A DNA stretch of 64,000 bases from positions 397,631-461,630 of the forward strand of contig NZ_BMTR01000006.1 of assembly GCF_014649775.1 (NCBI RefSeq), read 5' to 3'. The notes under the pieces are model-generated. The model ran no database searches, was not told the DNA's origin, and was given only the letters and a program-made list of their open reading frames with translations. Below are positions 50,078-58,476 of the stretch, one piece after another (position 1 is the first letter of the stretch; the number at the start of each line of letters is the position of its first letter). The DNA is from Streptomyces longisporoflavus (GTDB taxonomy: Bacteria; Actinomycetota; Actinomycetes; Streptomycetales; Streptomycetaceae). The translations under genes were made by a program, and so were the position numbers.

Positions 50078-50947
50078 ATGCCCAATGCGCTGCCGTTCGC
50101 CATCGGCACGTTCGACACCATCGGGCCGATGTCGCGTGCCCCGTTCCCGCACCGGCACACCTTCCACGAGATCGTCCACATCACCGGCGGCACCGGCGAG
50201 CACGTCGTCGATCTGGGGCGCTTCGCGCTGCGGCCGCCGAACCTGTGTTTCGTCGCCCCCGGCCAGGTCCACCACTGGGAGGGTGTCACCGGACTCGCGG
50301 GGCACGTCATCCTCTTCACCGACGACTTCCTCCTGGACCACCCGGCGGACCGCTCCGCGTTGCGCGTGCTCGGACGGCGCTCCTGGCTCGAATTGCCCGG
50401 CGAGGCGGCCGAGCGGACCGAGCGGCTCATCGCCGAGCTCGACGGCGAGTACCGGGCGGGGGCCGACGGTTTCCAGAGCGTGCTGCGGGCCCTGCTGCAC
50501 GTCCTCGTGGTGCGGTCGGCGCGGCTGCCCGCACGGCATCCGGCCGCCGCGGGGGTCGAGCCGCGTTCGCGGTCCGGCTCGGTCGCCGCGGAGTTCGTGG
50601 CCCTGCTGGGCACCCCGGAAGGCGCCCTGCTGTCCGTGCACGCGTGCGCGCGGCATCTGGGCGTGTCGGTGAGCTACCTCGGCGAGGCGGTGAAGGCCTC
50701 CACCGGCCGCACACCGGGCGAACTGATCCGGCAGGCCCGCGTGCACGAGGCCAAACGCCTGCTGCTGCGTACCGAGTTGTCGGTACGTCAGGTCGCGGCG
50801 CGGGTCGGCTTCGGTGACCCGGCCTATTTCTGCCGCTTCTTCCGCCGCGAGACCGGCGCGCGGCCCGGAGACTTCCGGCGCGGCGGCGGCGATATTCACC
50901 ACGACCACCGCCTTGAGTCCATCGCCCGCGCCCATCGCCGCGCATAG
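50078..50947 (+). CDS. AraC-family transcriptional regulator
   Basis: A 289-residue regulator. Residues about 20-150 are a cupin-like sensor (PFPHRHTFHEIVHITGGTGEHVVDLGRFALRPPNLCFVAPGQVHHWEG) and residues about 190-280 the AraC double helix-turn-helix (LSVHACARHLGVSVSYLGEAVKASTGRTPGELIRQARVHEAKRLLLRT). GGAGG 5 bp before the ATG at 50078 decides the start over one at 50051. It lies 44 bp before the intradiol dioxygenase and is probably its regulator. Confidence 0.9.
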   Translation: MPNALPFAIGTFDTIGPMSRAPFPHRHTFHEIVHITGGTGEHVVDLGRFALRPPNLCFVAPGQVHHWEGVTGLAGHVILFTDDFLLDHPADRSALRVLGRRSWLELPGEAAERTERLIAELDGEYRAGADGFQSVLRALLHVLVVRSARLPARHPAAAGVEPRSRSGSVAAEFVALLGTPEGALLSVHACARHLGVSVSYLGEAVKASTGRTPGELIRQARVHEAKRLLLRTELSVRQVAARVGFGDPAYFCRFFRRETGARPGDFRRGGGDIHHDHRLESIARAHRRA

Positions 50948-50991
50948 CTTCGGTGCCGATCCGGAACCCACCCCACCCCCCTGGAGGAGCG

Positions 50992-51687
50992 ATGGAGCAC
51001 GAGAGCGGCACGACCGGTGACGGCACGGGCGACGGCGGCGGCGACCCGGGCAACAGAGGCGGCAACAGCGGCGGTCCGAGTCGCAAGACCGTCCTGAAAG
51101 CGGCCGCCGCGGTGGGCATGGCCCTGCCCGTGGCCCTCATCGGGGTCCCCGCCCTCGCCAGGACCGCGGGGGAGCGGGGCGTCACGCCCGAGGCGACCCC
51201 GGCCTGCGACGACGGCGACGACCCCACACCCCCGCAGATGGAGGGGCCCTACTTCAAACCCAACTCCCCCCGGCGCACCTCGCTCCTGCAGCCCGGCACA
51301 CCGGGCACCCGGCTCACCGTCACCGGCTACGTCTTCGGGCGTGCCTGCCTGCCGATATCCAGGGTCCTGCTGGACTTCTGGCAGGCCGACACCTACGGGA
51401 CCTACGACAACACGGGATTCCGTTTCCGGGGGCACCAGTTCACCGACGCGACCGGCGCGTTCCGGCTCACCACGATCGTGCCCGGCCTGTATCCGGGCCG
51501 CACCCGGCATCTGCACGTCAAGGTGCAGGCACCCGGCCGCCCGGTTCTCACGACGCAGCTGTACTTCCCCGGCGAACCGCGCAACAACACGGACCCGCTC
51601 TTCGACGCCCGGCTGCTCATGAACGTACGCACCGTCGGAAACGCGAAGGAGGCGGACTTCGACTTCGTGCTGAACGTGCCGCAGTAG
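50992..51687 (+). CDS. Exported intradiol ring-cleavage dioxygenase
   Basis: A 231-residue protocatechuate/catechol-dioxygenase-fold protein. After a Gly-rich N-terminus comes SRKTVLKAAAAVGMALPVALIG, an R-K variant of a twin-arginine signal. QMEGPYFKP, DFWQADTYGTYD and GLYPGRTRHLHVKVQAPG contain the tyrosine and histidine Fe(III) ligands. Extracellular members are known in Streptomyces (lignin or aromatic breakdown). GGAGGAGC fixes the ATG at 50992. Confidence 0.9.
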   Translation: MEHESGTTGDGTGDGGGDPGNRGGNSGGPSRKTVLKAAAAVGMALPVALIGVPALARTAGERGVTPEATPACDDGDDPTPPQMEGPYFKPNSPRRTSLLQPGTPGTRLTVTGYVFGRACLPISRVLLDFWQADTYGTYDNTGFRFRGHQFTDATGAFRLTTIVPGLYPGRTRHLHVKVQAPGRPVLTTQLYFPGEPRNNTDPLFDARLLMNVRTVGNAKEADFDFVLNVPQ

Positions 51688-51688
51688 C

Positions 51689-51704
51689 CCGCCCGCGGGG
51701 GCGG
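51689..51704. terminator. Two-way hairpin between convergent genes
   Basis: CCGCCC-GCGG-GGGCGG forms a 6-bp GC stem between the intradiol dioxygenase stop and the stop of the TIGR04222-like gene on the opposite strand. Confidence 0.4.
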
Positions 51705-51709
51705 CTTCC

Positions 51710-52324
51710 TCAGTCGCCCCCGCCGCCTCCTCCGCCGCCCCCGCAGCCGGAACCCCCCGAGTCGCAGTGGTCGGAGGAGTCAATGCCGTTCTCCAGGGCG
51801 TTGCCCATGCGGAGCAGTTTCCGGCCGAGACCGGACGGAATCAACTGCGCCTCCATGACACCGCGCCGGACGGTGCCCTTGGGCAGGACCTCGGGGCCGC
51901 CGCACACGTACGCCGGCAGGTTCTCGTCCTCCTCGGCCGCCAGGAGCCGCTGTTTGCCGACCCGGGTCAGCTGGTGCCTGGCCCTGGTCACCAGACCCCA
52001 CTCGGCGAGCCGGTCGGCGATCTGTGCCACCTCGTCGGACTCCCGCAGCTCCGCGCACACGGACGCCGTGCCGCGGTTGCCCCGGCACGCGGCGACCAGG
52101 GCGCGCTCGACCGGATGTGCCGGCGGCTCCCCGTCCACGGCGTCCACGGCGTCCACGGCGCGCACCCGCGACGCCCTGAGCCTGAGCAGCCCGCCCTCGG
52201 CAAGCGCGATCAGCGCGCACTCGACCACCCGCCGCGGCCCGCCCGCCAGATACGCGACGTCGTACACATCAAGGGCCCGCCGTGCTCCCACCGCCGTCGT
52301 GGCCCGCCTGAAGTACATCCGCAT
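51710..52324 (-). CDS. TIGR04222-like protein with Gly/Cys-rich C-terminus
   Basis: A 204-residue protein. The N-terminal part, RRALDVYDVAYLAGGPRRVVECALIALAEGGLLRL, matches the TIGR04222 family found in actinobacteria. The middle has a winged-helix look (VAQIADRLAEWGLVTRARHQLTRVGKQRLLAAEE). It ends SDHCDSGGSGCGGGGGGGGGD with two cysteines in a glycine run. Residues VDAVDAVDG come from a perfect 9-bp triplicate. Full-length members usually have a membrane segment and this one does not. Function unknown. Confidence 0.75.
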   Translation of the reverse strand: MRMYFRRATTAVGARRALDVYDVAYLAGGPRRVVECALIALAEGGLLRLRASRVRAVDAVDAVDGEPPAHPVERALVAACRGNRGTASVCAELRESDEVAQIADRLAEWGLVTRARHQLTRVGKQRLLAAEEDENLPAYVCGGPEVLPKGTVRRGVMEAQLIPSGLGRKLLRMGNALENGIDSSDHCDSGGSGCGGGGGGGGGD

Positions 52325-52582
52325 GCCCCCGCCCCCTTCGGACACCCCGTCTTTCGGCTGTGGTGCCCGACGGCGGGAGCGCACATCCCTCCCCCGGCCG
52401 CTTCAGAGCAAAACTTGAGGGTCCCGGCCTCACCCGCCTCTCTTGACAGCGACCGCCCCACGGCGACGCTTCACGGCCGACGACCTGACGCGAGTGGCCG
52501 CGTCGCGCCGGATGCCGGCAGCGGACGAGTAGCCCCCTTCGGCAGCAACCCGGGACTGATCCAGATCGACGGTTGGGAGACG
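52325..52582. other. Intergenic region, nothing identified
   Basis: This 258-bp gap between the TIGR04222-like gene and the small plus-strand frame shows no gene or repeat that I can defend. A frame open on the plus strand across it continues into the small ORF that follows. Confidence 0.5.
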
Positions 52583-52708
52583 ATGCCGCCCGGCGACGTC
52601 TGCCAGGCCGTCCAGCGTTCGGCCTATCCCGACCGGTACGCGCAGTGGGAGCAGTTCGCCCGCGACCTGCTCGCGCAGGAAGGGCCCTCGGTCCCGCCGA
52701 TCCCCTGA
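52583..52708 (+). pseudogene. Short ORF or gene remnant (41 aa) with terminator
   Basis: ATG at 52583 encodes 41 residues, PPGDVCQAVQRSAYPDRY then AQWEQFARDLLAQEGPS and PIP stop. Composition looks like real protein: balanced, few arginines, likely helical. The same frame reads acceptably upstream (GLIQIDGWET). A perfect 14-bp hairpin follows 16 bp later. It may be the surviving C-terminus of a longer gene or a real small protein. I do not recognise the family. Confidence 0.4.
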
Positions 52709-52724
52709 CCAGTGAAAGATCCGC

Positions 52725-52762
52725 GACTGTGGGTGGCGACGGAACGTGCGCCACCCACAGTC
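52725..52762 (+). terminator. 14-bp perfect hairpin
   Basis: GACTGTGGGTGGCG (52725-52738) and CGCCACCCACAGTC (52749-52762) are exact reverse complements with a 10-base loop. No T-run. It probably ends transcription from the small ORF or isolates the sigma-factor gene. Confidence 0.65.
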
Positions 52763-52945
52763 CTCTCGGCCGTCGTTCCGGGGTAACGGCGGCAGCCTCA
52801 GCGGCACCGACTCCGCTGAGGCCGAACAGGGGCAGGGTCTGGGCAACCCTGCCGGCCTCAGGCGCGTGGCGGACATGAACGAGCTGAGTCACCCTTTGCT
52901 TCCGCCCGAACGGGGTCCGCGGATGCACCGGTCCGCGAAAATTTT

Positions 52946-53503
52946 TCACCCCTCGTCCTGGACGTCCTCCAGGCGGACCCGCAGAGTGCGGATGCCGCGC
53001 CGCGCATGGCTCTTGACCGTGCCCAGCGGCCAGCCGGTCCGCTCGGCGATCTGGGGGTGGGTGAGGTCCTCGTAGAACGCCAGGCGCAGCACTGTCCGCT
53101 GCGGGGCCGGAAGCATCGCCAACTCCTGTGTCAGCAGCGCCCGGTCGACCGCGTAGTCCATTCCCTCGGTGGCGCGGTGGTCCATGGTCGCGTACTGCGC
53201 TCCGACCCCCTCGACCAGCGCCGCCCGGCGGGTGCGCGCCTCCAGCGCGTCCGCGATCCTGTGCCGGGTGATGCCGGTCAGCCAGGCTCCGGGACTGCCG
53301 AGTTCGGGCCGGTAGCAGGACCGGCCGCGCCAGGCGGCGAGGAACACCTGCTGGGTGATGTCCTCCGCGTCACGGCTGTCGCCGAGCGCGCGCTGGGCCA
53401 GGACGTGCACCAGAGGGCCCCAACGGCGGTACGCCGAAGTGAGGTCGGCTTCGTCGCCGCCGGCCGGGCCCGCGTCCGGACCGGTGGTCACCGGAGTGCT
53501 CAT
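52946..53503 (-). CDS. ECF-type RNA polymerase sigma factor (LitS/SigK-like)
   Basis: A 185-residue extracytoplasmic-function sigma factor. Region 2 is LVHVLAQRALGDSRDAEDITQQVFLAAWRG and region 4 is LAMLPAPQRTVLRLAFYEDLTHPQIAERTGWPLGTVKSHARRGIRTLRV. It diverges from a MerR/B12-type regulator 154 bp away, the arrangement of litS-litR in S. coelicolor, where light relieves LitR repression of the sigma gene. No anti-sigma factor gene follows within the window. The ATG begins MSTPVTTGPDAG. Confidence 0.9.
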   Translation of the reverse strand: MSTPVTTGPDAGPAGGDEADLTSAYRRWGPLVHVLAQRALGDSRDAEDITQQVFLAAWRGRSCYRPELGSPGAWLTGITRHRIADALEARTRRAALVEGVGAQYATMDHRATEGMDYAVDRALLTQELAMLPAPQRTVLRLAFYEDLTHPQIAERTGWPLGTVKSHARRGIRTLRVRLEDVQDEG

Positions 53504-53525
53504 CGCCGCTTCGTCAGCTCCTCCC

Positions 53526-53541
53526 GACGATCACAATCGTC
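53526..53541. promoter_or_regulatory. Inverted repeat in the sigma-MerR intergenic region
   Basis: GACGAT-CACA-ATCGTC has perfect 6-bp arms and lies 23 bp upstream of the sigma-factor start. It is a candidate binding site for the divergently encoded MerR protein. Confidence 0.45.
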
Positions 53542-53657
53542 GTCCGACCGGACAGAAACACGCAGTCGCGCCGTACCCTCGGCCGCGATCCGGTCATCCT
53601 GAAAACAGCCGCTCGCGCACGGCAACTCGCATCGGTTGTGCGTCGTATCGTGACCGG

Positions 53658-54683
53658 ATGAGCGAGGGCAAGCACCGCGAGCGGGACGACCGGCCGGCGG
53701 GCGGCGGAGTCACCACCGGTGAACTGGCGCGGCGCCTGGGGGTGTCACCCACGACATTGCGCACCTGGGACCGCAGATACGGTCTGGGCCCTGCCCGACG
53801 CGATCCCGGTCATCACCGCCGCTGGTCGGAGCGGGACATCGCCGTCCTCGCGGAGATGGGGCGCCTCACCTCGGCGGGAGTGCCGCCGGCCGAGGCCGCC
53901 GGGGAGGCGCTGAAGCTGCTCGACCCCGGGACGGCCGCCGAGTCCGCGCCCGGCTCGGTCATCCGCACGGCTCCCGTGCCGCGAGCGAGGCGGTCCGCAC
54001 GGCCGGTACCGCCGCATGCGCCCGACGCGCTCGTCCGCCGGCGAAAGGGCCTCTCGCGCGCCGCCGTACGGCTCGACGCGCCCACCATGCAGGAACTGCT
54101 GGCCGACGTGGTGGAGAGCGAGGGCCTGGTCACCGCGTGGCAGGAGGTGATGGTGCCGACCCTGCACGCGGTGGGCCGCAAATGGGAAGAGGCCGGTGAC
54201 CGCTACGTGGAGGTGGAGCACCTGCTGTCCTGGCACATCTCCCGCACCCTGCACCGCTGCGCCACCGAGGCCGAGGACCCGGCCCCGTCGAGCGCGCCGG
54301 GAGCGCGGGCGCCCCTCGTGCTCGCCTGCGTACCGGGCGAACAGCACTGCCTGCCGCTGGAGGCGCTCAGCGCGGCCCTCGGCGAACTCGGCATCCCGCA
54401 GCGCATGTTCGGCGCGGCGGTACCGGTCGAGGCGGTCTCGGCCGCCGTGCGCAGGACGGGCCCGCCGGTCGTCGTCCTGTGGGCGCAGGCCCGCTCCACC
54501 GCGAGTGTCCCGCTGGCCCGGCACATCGCCGACACCCGCTGGGGGGTACGAGGTGCCCGTGGCCGGCCCGTGGTCATGCTGGCCGGGCCCGGCTGGGCCG
54601 GTCCCGCGGTGCGCGGTGCGCTGCGCCCCGGCAGCCTGCGCGAGGCGCTGTCCCAGATCGGCAGAGTGCGCGCGTCCGCCTGA
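53658..54683 (+). CDS. MerR-family regulator with B12-binding domain (LitR/CarH-like)
   Basis: A 341-residue protein. Residues about 17-80 are a MerR helix-turn-helix (TTGELARRLGVSPTTLRTWDRRYGLGPARRDPGHHRRWSERDI), residues about 130-200 a B12-binding alpha bundle with KWEEAGDRYVEVEHLLSWH (a W and EH pair ten residues apart; CarH has nine), and residues about 215-335 a Rossmann cobalamin domain with PGEQHCLPLEALSAALGELG, whose ExH histidine could ligate cobalt. This suggests an adenosylcobalamin light sensor that controls the divergent sigma gene. Confidence 0.88.
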   Translation: MSEGKHRERDDRPAGGGVTTGELARRLGVSPTTLRTWDRRYGLGPARRDPGHHRRWSERDIAVLAEMGRLTSAGVPPAEAAGEALKLLDPGTAAESAPGSVIRTAPVPRARRSARPVPPHAPDALVRRRKGLSRAAVRLDAPTMQELLADVVESEGLVTAWQEVMVPTLHAVGRKWEEAGDRYVEVEHLLSWHISRTLHRCATEAEDPAPSSAPGARAPLVLACVPGEQHCLPLEALSAALGELGIPQRMFGAAVPVEAVSAAVRRTGPPVVVLWAQARSTASVPLARHIADTRWGVRGARGRPVVMLAGPGWAGPAVRGALRPGSLREALSQIGRVRASA

Positions 54684-54709
54684 CGCCGGGGCCATCGCTC
54701 ACCGGTGGT

Positions 54710-55762
54710 TCAGGCCGCCGCCTCCAACGGCGTGCGCAGAGCGCTGCGTTCGTCGCGCCAGGCGGACAGGAGCCGGGCGCCCAGGCGGTCCTCCAGGAAG
54801 CCCGTGGCCTCGATGCCGAAGACCACGTCGGACTCCAGGCCGGGTTCGCTCGCCAGGAGGCCGCCGATCACGTCGCGGCGCACCACCTGCTCGTGCACGG
54901 CGTCCGCCTCCACGTGCTCGTCGTAGAACCGCTCGGCCGCCTGCCCCGCGCCGCACCTGCGCATCGCCTTGGCCAGGCGCCGCGAACCCGGCGACGAGGT
55001 CACCTCGACGGCGGCGAAGTGACCGATGAGGGCGCCGCGCAGCGATCGGTGCAGGCCGAGCAGGGACATCAGATTGACCGTCGCGAGCACCTCGGCGGGC
55101 GCGGCGTCCAGGTAGTACCCGTACGCCGTCTCCAGGGCGAGGTCCTCCATGAGGTCGGCGTACAGCTGTGCGTGGATCTCCTCGGGGCGTCCGGCCCCGA
55201 ACTCGTCGAACTCGACGGCCACCATGCCCGCCTTGGCGCGGCCGTGCAGCCGCGGGATGACCCAGGCGTGCGGGTCGGCCTCCTTCAGGTGGTACAGCGA
55301 GCGGGCCGCCGCGTACTCCCGCAGCTGCCACAGCTCGCCGTCGCGCTGGAGATGGTGGCCGACGCTGGTGCGGCTGTACCCGACGGGCTCCACGAGGAGC
55401 TCGGCCAGGGCGTGCTCGGCGCTGTCCGTGGACCGGCAGTTGGCGCGCAGGGCGCCGAGGAAGCGTCCTTCGAGCGCGCGGCGCAGACCGAGCAGCTCGG
55501 GGTCCCATTCGAGGTCCTCGCGGACACCGTCGAAGCCTTGGTAGTGCAGCTCGTAGAGCAGGTAGAGGGCGAGCTGGAGATCGTCGCCGTAGGGGTCGGC
55601 GTCGTGGGTGTCCAGGGACAGGGGGCCCGGGCTCCCGCCGCCGCGCAGTGTGTCGACCACCAGGCGGGACAGCGTGCCGCGGGGCTCGGGAAGGGGAGGG
55701 CTCGTGCGGCGTGACTCGCGGGGGGCGTCGTGCGTGGCGAGGCTCTGGATCTCAGCGGGCAT
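54710..55762 (-). CDS. Iron-containing redox enzyme family protein (haem-oxygenase fold)
   Basis: A 350-residue protein of the haem-oxygenase-like iron-containing redox enzyme family. LALYLLYELHYQGF, VEFDEFGAGRPEEIHAQLYADLMEDL and FYDEHVEADAVHEQVVRRDVIGGLL contain the E and H ligands for a diiron site, as in the Mehler/HDO enzymes (known for nitro-group or fatty-acid chemistry). Its ATG lies inside the stop region of the CDGSH gene (11-nt overlap). Substrate unknown. It is convergent with the MerR gene and forms a three-gene unit with the next two. Confidence 0.85.
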   Translation of the reverse strand: MPAEIQSLATHDAPRESRRTSPPLPEPRGTLSRLVVDTLRGGGSPGPLSLDTHDADPYGDDLQLALYLLYELHYQGFDGVREDLEWDPELLGLRRALEGRFLGALRANCRSTDSAEHALAELLVEPVGYSRTSVGHHLQRDGELWQLREYAAARSLYHLKEADPHAWVIPRLHGRAKAGMVAVEFDEFGAGRPEEIHAQLYADLMEDLALETAYGYYLDAAPAEVLATVNLMSLLGLHRSLRGALIGHFAAVEVTSSPGSRRLAKAMRRCGAGQAAERFYDEHVEADAVHEQVVRRDVIGGLLASEPGLESDVVFGIEATGFLEDRLGARLLSAWRDERSALRTPLEAAA

Positions 55763-56093
55763 CGGTTGATTCCTCCCCTTCGGAGTCCTGGTCGTGGTCC
55801 TTGCCGGTGCGGGTCGTGGTCCGGGCGTCGGTGCCGGTTTCCGGTTCGGCGTCGGGCGGGGCGTTCTCGTCCCTCCTGACGCGGCGGCGGTGGCTGGTGT
55901 CGCACCACGGGTAGGTCCGGCTGCGGCGGCAGGTGCAGATCGCGGCGGTGAAGCGCCGGGAGGCGATGACCCGGCCGTCGTCCCCGACCACTTCGACGGG
56001 TCCCTCGACGAGCAGGGGCCCCTCGGGGTCGATGGTGACGCGGCGGGGCCGCTGCTCTCGTGCGGTTTGCGCGGGCTCAGGTGCGTTCGGCAC
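55752..56093 (-). CDS. CDGSH iron-sulfur domain protein
   Basis: A 113-residue protein with a CDGSH-type 2Fe-2S motif, AAICTCRRSRTYPWCDTSH (three cysteines and one histidine). The N-terminal part RVTIDPEGPLLVEGPVEVVGDDGRVIASRRFTAAIC matches bacterial single-CDGSH proteins. A charged tail of about 40 residues (GTDARTTTRTGKDHDQDSEG) is low complexity. It is likely an electron carrier or cluster donor to the oxygenase that overlaps it downstream, and its own start overlaps the methyltransferase stop. Confidence 0.9.
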   Translation of the reverse strand: MPNAPEPAQTAREQRPRRVTIDPEGPLLVEGPVEVVGDDGRVIASRRFTAAICTCRRSRTYPWCDTSHRRRVRRDENAPPDAEPETGTDARTTTRTGKDHDQDSEGEESTDAR

Positions 56094-56766
56094 GGATGAC
56101 CACCAGCTCTTCCATGTGCTCGCCGTCCTCGCCGTCCAGCATTCCCCGCCCGCGCAGGTAGGAACGGCGCGAGCGCAGGACGGGGCCGAAGGGGATCCGG
56201 GCCTGGTCGGCGACCGTGGTCTCCAGGCCCTCCTCCGTGAGGCGGCGCACGGTGGCGTCCGGGTCGCACAGCGCCGAGTGGACCAGGAGCAGCACGCCTC
56301 CGGGGCGCAGGGCCGCGGGGGCCGCGGCGCAGATCCGGTCGATCACCGCGCGGCCGTCCTGCCCCGCGTCCCAGGAACGGGCGGGGCCGCGCCGGGGCGG
56401 CCGCACGGAGGGGGAGGGCACGTACGGGGGATTGCTCGCCACCACGTCGTAGGTGCGGCCGGGCACGGCGGCCGTGAGGTCGCCCCGCAGGACCGTGATG
56501 CGCTGCCGCGTCACCATCGCGTTGAGGCGGGCGGTCAGGACGGCGCGCCGGGCGATGTCCACCGCCGTCACCCTGGCGCCGAGCCGCGCCGCGTGGACGG
56601 CCAGCGCGCCGCTTCCGGTGCCCAGGTCCAGTACGTCGGTGTCCGGGCCGATGGCCTCGCGGCCGAGCGCGCGGGCGAGGAGCTCCGTGTCGTCCTGCGG
56701 TGCGTAGACCCCGGGGAGGGTCAGCAGGCGTCCCGGGGCAGCCGGGACGGTCGTGTCGGCGACCAT
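56077..56766 (-). CDS. HemK2/MTQ2-type protein methyltransferase
   Basis: A 229-residue class I SAM methyltransferase. VLDLGTGSGALAVHAARLGARVTAVDIARRAVL is the SAM site and VVASNPPYVPSP near residue 115 has the NPPY motif of N5-glutamine methyltransferases. The group resembles HemK2/MTQ2 rather than the release-factor enzyme PrmC. GGAGGTG upstream fixes the ATG at 56766. First gene of the methyltransferase-CDGSH-iron enzyme unit; the protein it modifies might be in this set but that is speculation. Confidence 0.88.
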   Translation of the reverse strand: MVADTTVPAAPGRLLTLPGVYAPQDDTELLARALGREAIGPDTDVLDLGTGSGALAVHAARLGARVTAVDIARRAVLTARLNAMVTRQRITVLRGDLTAAVPGRTYDVVASNPPYVPSPSVRPPRRGPARSWDAGQDGRAVIDRICAAAPAALRPGGVLLLVHSALCDPDATVRRLTEEGLETTVADQARIPFGPVLRSRRSYLRGRGMLDGEDGEHMEELVVIRAERT

Positions 56767-57132
56767 CACTCACCTCCGCTCGTCGTGGACCGCGGGGAGC
56801 CGAACCCGCTCCCGCCAGGCCCTCTCACCACATTCCGCTGTTCCGGCACCGGCCACCACTCGGGTGATGACGCACGGTGACAAATCGGGGCGACTGCACG
56901 CACCTGTGGCCTCATGAGTTCCTTTGGATGCTCGGCGCTCGCTCGCGCGACTTTCGGTCCCCAGGTGCCCGGTGATCCGTGCCGCACACGTGAGAGGTCC
57001 GCGGAAGCCGCGGACACGGCACCGCGCCGGGCGGGGGACAGGGGCGGGGATTGCGCCGGTGCAGCCCGGGTACGCGGCCATCCCTGCCACCCGGTGCAAC
57101 AGCTGTGGGTGCCCCGAGACAGAAAGGGCGTC
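56767..57132. other. Intergenic region before the ATP-grasp gene
   Basis: This 366-bp divergent gap carries the promoters of the methyltransferase unit and the ATP-grasp operon. A perfect 8-bp hairpin GTCCGCGG-AAG-CCGCGGAC is at 56997-57015. The ATP-grasp frame stays open to 56914 but the extra sequence lacks a ribosome site and looks non-coding. Confidence 0.55.
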
Positions 57133-58437
57133 ATGCCGCGCAACATCTTCGTACTGGGCCTCGACGAGGCCAACCTGCCGACACTGCGTGCCGTTCCCGG
57201 CGCGCAGGACTACGTCTTCCACCCTCTGCTGACCGTGGAGGAGCTGCAGGAGGGCGAGGTGTCGGTCCCCGGGCTGCTCGCCGAGGCGGAGCGGGTCCTG
57301 GACGCGTTCGACGGCCACATCGACGCGATCGTGGGTTACTGGGACTTCCCGGTCAGCACGCTGGTGCCGATCCTCAGCGAGCGCTACGGCACGCGCAGCA
57401 CCAGTCTCGACTCCGTGGTCAAGTGCGAGCACAAGTACTGGAGCCGTCTGGAGCAGCGGAAGGTCACCGACGCTCATCCGCCCTTCGGCCGTGTCGACAC
57501 GGAGAGCGACGATCCCAAGCCGCCCGAGGGCATGGACTTCCCGATGTGGCTCAAGCCCGCGCTGTCCTACTCCTCGGAACTGGCGTACGGGGTCAAGGAC
57601 CAGGAGGAGTTCTCCGAAGCGGCCGCCCGTATCCGTGAGGGGATGGGCCGCATCGGGCGGCCGTTCGAGGACATCCTCGGCCGCGTCGAGCTGCCCCCGG
57701 AGATGGCCGACGTGGGCGGCCAGGTCTGCCTGGCCGAAGGCGCGCTCAGCGGCATCCAGGTCGCGGTCGAGGGCTACGTCCATGAGGGCGAGGTCACCGT
57801 CTACGGCATCATCGACTCGATCCAGTACCCCGACTCACCGTGCTTCCTGCGCCACCAGTACCCGTCGCGGCTCCCCGAGCCCGTGCTGGAGCGGCTGCGG
57901 GACATCTCGGAACGGGTGATGCGTCGAATTGGCATGAACGCGGCGACTTTCAGTATCGAGTACTTCTACGAGCCGCGGTCCGACGAACTCAACCTCCTGG
58001 AGATAAACCCGCGCCACTCCCAGTCACACGCGGAGATGTTCGAGTACGTCGACGGCGTGCCCAACCACCACTGCATGCTGAGCCTCGCACTCGGCAAGGA
58101 CCCCGAGCTGCCCTACCGCAAGGGCGAGTACGCCACGGCGGCCAAGTGGTACTACCGCTGGTTCGCCGACGCCACGGTGCACAACGTGCCCTCGCGCAAG
58201 GACATCGAGAGCATCGAGCGCCGTATCCCCGGGGTGCGCATCGACGTGGTGCCCGAGGAAGGCCAGCGCCTGTCGGACATCTCCCAGCAGGACAGCTACA
58301 GCTACGAAGTGGCCCACATCTTCACCGGAGGGGACAGTGAGGAGGACATGCGGGCCAAGTACGACCAGTGTGTGGCGGCCCTCGGACTCACCTTCGACGA
58401 GGCCGAACCCGGCGGCCGCGAGACGAAGAACGACTGA
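57133..58437 (+). CDS. ATP-grasp domain ligase
   Basis: A 434-residue ATP-grasp protein. The N-terminal pre-ATP-grasp part is IFVLGLDEANLPTLRAVPGAQDYVF; the grasp fold includes LDSVVKCEHKYWSRLEQ, FPMWLKPALSYSSELAYGVKD and AATFSIEYFYEPRSDELNLLEINPRHSQSHAEMFEYVDG with Mg-binding E and N residues. Such enzymes form amide or peptide bonds through acyl phosphates. AAAGGG precedes the ATG. It is followed after 39 bp by a CocE/NonD hydrolase and the two look like an operon. Substrates unknown. Confidence 0.85.
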   Translation: MPRNIFVLGLDEANLPTLRAVPGAQDYVFHPLLTVEELQEGEVSVPGLLAEAERVLDAFDGHIDAIVGYWDFPVSTLVPILSERYGTRSTSLDSVVKCEHKYWSRLEQRKVTDAHPPFGRVDTESDDPKPPEGMDFPMWLKPALSYSSELAYGVKDQEEFSEAAARIREGMGRIGRPFEDILGRVELPPEMADVGGQVCLAEGALSGIQVAVEGYVHEGEVTVYGIIDSIQYPDSPCFLRHQYPSRLPEPVLERLRDISERVMRRIGMNAATFSIEYFYEPRSDELNLLEINPRHSQSHAEMFEYVDGVPNHHCMLSLALGKDPELPYRKGEYATAAKWYYRWFADATVHNVPSRKDIESIERRIPGVRIDVVPEEGQRLSDISQQDSYSYEVAHIFTGGDSEEDMRAKYDQCVAALGLTFDEAEPGGRETKND

Positions 58438-58476
58438 ACCACCGTCACCACCGCAACACGAAGGAGCGTCCCCGGT

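Noticed and set aside
52430..52876. Minus-strand ORF near the small plus-strand frame
   Set aside because: No start site, arginine-rich, and it crosses the perfect hairpin at 52725-52762.
56914..57132. N-terminal extension of the ATP-grasp protein
   Set aside because: Frame is open but lacks a ribosome site, while MPRNIFVLGLDE at 57133 has one and is a normal N-terminus.
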